This document shows positions 5,071 to 6,106 of a DNA stretch of 6,106 bases, piece by piece. Under the pieces are notes generated by a model that saw nothing but the letters and a program-made list of their open reading frames with translations, was not told the origin of the DNA and ran no database searches. Position 1 is the first letter of the stretch. Each line of letters begins with the position of its first letter. The stretch comes from Faecalicoccus sp. (GTDB taxonomy: Bacteria; Bacillota_I; Bacilli_A; Erysipelotrichales; Erysipelotrichaceae): positions 1 through 6,106 of the forward strand of contig JAGAWH010000056.1 in NCBI GenBank assembly GCA_017941505.1, in the 5' to 3' direction. The translations under genes were made by a program, and so were the position numbers.

Positions 5071-6106
5071 TACAGTACTTTCTTTCCACCGTATTTACGA
5101 ATCTTGAGTACGTGGCAAGATCCTTCTCCAAATAAATCATCCATTGCCTGGCGATAGATTTCGACATGATCATCATCGACAAAGGCCTGAATCGTTCCGG
5201 CAAAGCCGCCGCCATGAACACGGCATACACCTTTATCCCCTAAAACCTGCTCAGAACGGGCAAGGCTGATTGAGACTGCCTGATTTTGCGGATCGGATGA
5301 TGCATATACATTTTGAAGATATTTAAAGCTGGAGTTTCCGGATGACTCAATTCCCTGCTTAAATCCTTCAAAATCCTGATTTTCTAAATATTCTACCACA
5401 TCTTTAACGCGCTCATTTTCCGCAAAGAAGTGCATTGCACGTAAAACCGGCCGATCTCCTAATGTTTTACGTAGTTCCGGTAGAGAGCGGATAAACAGAG
5501 ATTCATCGACATCACGCAGGACCGTCTTGCCAAAATAGGCGGCAACATCCTTCATTTCTTTTGGAACAGCGGCATATTCATGCGTTAAATCGGCATGGCT
5601 TCCCTTTGTATCGGTAATACAGAGAGAGGTATGGAAAGATGAAAAATCGACATCGATATGTTTCACCAATGGAGCAGCCACATCTTTAAAATCAATGGTA
5701 ATAAGACCGCCCACGGCACAGGCACATTGATCCATTAAGCCGCACGGCTTGCCGAAATATACATTTTCCGCATATTGGCTGATCTTTGCGATTTCAACCA
5801 TATCCACTTTGGAGTCATTATAGAGACCTGATAAAATCGTACCGATCAAGACTTCAAAGCTGGCTGAGCTGGAAAGACCGGCTCCTACAATCACATCACT
5901 TGTTGCGTAAGCTTCAAATCCTCCGATTTGATACCCATTATCTACAAAACCCTTTAATACGCCGCGAATCAATGCCTCGGAAGTGCCTTTTTCTTCTTCC
6001 TTCATCTCAAAATCATGAATATCAATATCCTGAATTTCAAAATCATCCGAACGCATACAAATCTTACCTTCTAAAGGAGCAACTACCGCAATGGTGTCTA
6101 AATTGA
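5070..6106 (-). CDS. galK: Galactokinase (GHMP kinase), start beyond the right edge
   Basis: A cytoplasmic kinase that converts galactose plus ATP to galactose-1-phosphate, the first committed step of the Leloir pathway. The last 345 residues are present and the frame is open to the window edge, starting NLDTIAVVAPLEGKIC; roughly 45-80 residues with the N-terminal galactokinase signature lie outside. Visible GHMP features are the phosphate-binding loop GAGLSSSAS (5882-5856), the FGKPCGLMDQ segment with the probable catalytic Asp (about 5756-5727), and the C-terminal motif RVHGGGFAGTIQAF (about 5219-5178). The sequence around YAENVYFGKPCGLMDQ and NSSFKYLQNVY resembles from memory the galactokinase type common in gut Firmicutes. 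An internal ATG at 6056 is not the start, because conserved sequence continues upstream of it. The TAA overlaps the next gene's ATG by one base. Other Leloir genes may lie to the right. Confidence 0.93.
   Translation of the reverse strand, partial: NLDTIAVVAPLEGKICMRSDDFEIQDIDIHDFEMKEEEKGTSEALIRGVLKGFVDNGYQIGGFEAYATSDVIVGAGLSSSASFEVLIGTILSGLYNDSKVDMVEIAKISQYAENVYFGKPCGLMDQCACAVGGLITIDFKDVAAPLVKHIDVDFSSFHTSLCITDTKGSHADLTHEYAAVPKEMKDVAAYFGKTVLRDVDESLFIRSLPELRKTLGDRPVLRAMHFFAENERVKDVVEYLENQDFEGFKQGIESSGNSSFKYLQNVYASSDPQNQAVSISLARSEQVLGDKGVCRVHGGGFAGTIQAFVDDDHVEIYRQAMDDLFGEGSCHVLKIRKYGGKKVL

Noticed and set aside
2748..5157. Plus-strand open frames and a 75-codon minus-strand frame (4560-4787) overlapping the GH2 gene
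   Set aside because: The GH2 frame is intact with conserved motifs throughout, so these are shadows.
5786..6106. A plus-strand frame open to the right edge
   Set aside because: It lies opposite the conserved galactokinase ATP-binding region; its translation shows no recognisable protein.
1..6106. CRISPR arrays, tRNA or rRNA genes, phage or toxin-antitoxin modules
   Set aside because: No regularly spaced repeats, no tRNA-like cloverleaf sequence and no such protein families were seen on either strand.

Overview
All recognisable genes in this window lie on the minus strand, so transcription runs from high to low coordinates. The AT-rich spacers, the Shine-Dalgarno sequences (AAAGGAG, AGAGGAG, AGGGAG), the tight intrinsic terminators and the protein types point to a low-GC Firmicute. 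A gut- or oral-type organism of the Erysipelotrichaceae or Lachnospiraceae kind is the best guess. That placement is inference; there is no rRNA or other marker gene here.

Layout from right to left. (1) 6106-5070 is a galactokinase whose start lies beyond the right edge. (2) Its stop codon overlaps the ATG of a cytoplasmic glycoside hydrolase family 2 enzyme (5070-2752), followed by a strong terminator (2696-2727). (3) 2751-2313 holds no convincing protein gene. It does contain a perfect -10 box, several hairpins and a terminator-like structure, which together look like a small RNA or a long leader of about 250 nt. (4) 2312-1647 encodes a 221-residue membrane protein of unknown function with its own terminator (1594-1621). 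(5) 1516-158 encodes an 11-helix sodium-dependent amino acid transporter of the NSS/SNF family, with its own promoter (1566-1594) and terminator (82-109). (6) 35-1 is the first 12 codons of another gene running off the left edge, preceded by a 31-bp near-perfect palindrome that overlaps its ribosome binding site.

The galactokinase and the GH2 enzyme form a catabolic pair. The hydrolase would release galactose from a small imported galactoside inside the cell, and the kinase would convert it to galactose-1-phosphate for the Leloir pathway. The membrane protein, the transporter and the left-edge gene appear to be separate transcription units.

Most of the window is ordinary metabolic and transport gene content; I do not see a clear new multi-gene system. 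The parts worth a second look are the structured spacer at 2415-2678, the palindrome at 45-75, and a repeated arrangement in which a perfect TATAAT sits 17 bp from a -35 region lying in or just after the T-tail of the preceding terminator.
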